DNA of 5,479 bases from Lachnospiraceae bacterium (GTDB lineage: Bacteria; Bacillota; Clostridia; Lachnospirales; Lachnospiraceae). Position numbers and translations under genes: made by a program. Below the pieces are notes generated by a model. The model made no database searches, had not been told where the DNA came from, and worked only from the letters and a program-made list of their open reading frames with translations. Of this stretch, positions 5,372 to 5,479 are shown piece by piece. Each line of letters opens with the position of its first letter. Positions within the stretch are counted from its first letter, which is position 1. Where the stretch lies: NCBI GenBank assembly GCA_003519685.1, contig DOWG01000220.1:437-5915 (forward strand). Direction: 5' to 3'.

Positions 5372-5479
5372 TTACTGTTTTAACTTCTTCATTTCATCCG
5401 CTACATGCTGCACCTGGGTTCCTACAATAACCTGTACGCTCTTCTTGCTTGGACGAAGAACCCCTGCAACTCCGGCAGA
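5372..5479 (-). CDS. PTS transporter EIIB domain (glucose/N-acetylglucosamine-type), C-terminal 35 residues
   Basis: Only the last 35 codons and the TAA stop (5374-5372) are inside the window; the gene starts beyond the right edge. The peptide contains GVLRPSKKSVQVIVGTQVQ and then HVADEMKKLKQ at the C-terminus. It matches the end of the type-1 (glucose-family) EIIB domain of the phosphoenolpyruvate phosphotransferase system, typically 'GVxRPxxxxVQVIxGxxVxxVxxEM'. The phospho-accepting Cys lies upstream, outside the window, as do any EIIC and EIIA domains, so the sugar cannot be named. Because the chain ends right after EIIB, the architecture is one with EIIB at the C-terminus, such as IICB or a stand-alone IIB. 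Its convergent orientation to GH3 and shared terminator suggest it belongs to a neighbouring unit, possibly of the same catabolic locus. Confidence 0.85.
   Translation of the reverse strand, partial: SAGVAGVLRPSKKSVQVIVGTQVQHVADEMKKLKQ

Overview
The window looks like a glycan and amino-sugar catabolism locus from a Gram-positive anaerobe, probably a clostridial/Lachnospiraceae-type Firmicute. This is an inference. It rests on AGGAGG-type ribosome binding sites, tightly packed operons, a glucose-type PTS protein, and the general resemblance of the GH3, GH4 and GH127 proteins to clostridial family members. No rRNA, tRNA, mobile element or CRISPR was seen.

Left part, minus strand (transcribed right to left): a ROK-kinase C-terminal remnant (2925-3101), a complete GH4 NAD/metal-dependent glycosidase with a CHGF motif (1506-2894), a complete galactosamine-6-phosphate isomerase/deaminase of the NagB/AgaI family (750-1454), and the first 242 residues of a GH127/DUF1680 protein of the beta-L-arabinofuranosidase superfamily, which runs off the left edge (1-727). 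Gaps are 30, 51 and 22 nt, so this reads as one operon. Two short stem-loops lie in its gaps: one between a strong Shine-Dalgarno and the distant AgaI-like start, and one across the AgaI-like stop codon.

Right part, plus strand: a GH3 beta-glycosidase (3111-5213) that keeps its catalytic domains and C-terminal Fn3-like domain but lacks the usual N-terminus. It ends at a perfect 16-bp terminator hairpin (5223-5268). Convergent to it, on the minus strand, are the last 35 residues of a PTS EIIB domain (5372-5479).

The most striking point is the junction at about 3099-3110. Two divergent genes, the ROK kinase and GH3, meet head to head, and both have lost their 5' ends at the same place with no intergenic DNA. 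The simplest readings are a deletion that removed both N-termini and the divergent promoter region, or a chimeric assembly. If real, it takes away the native promoters of both the GH4-AgaI-GH127 operon and GH3.

Intact, the locus would fit this scheme: GH3, GH4 and GH127 release monosaccharides from a heterogeneous glycan, a ROK kinase and/or the PTS phosphorylates sugars, and the AgaI-like enzyme feeds an amino-sugar phosphate into glycolysis. The actual substrate cannot be read from the sequence.
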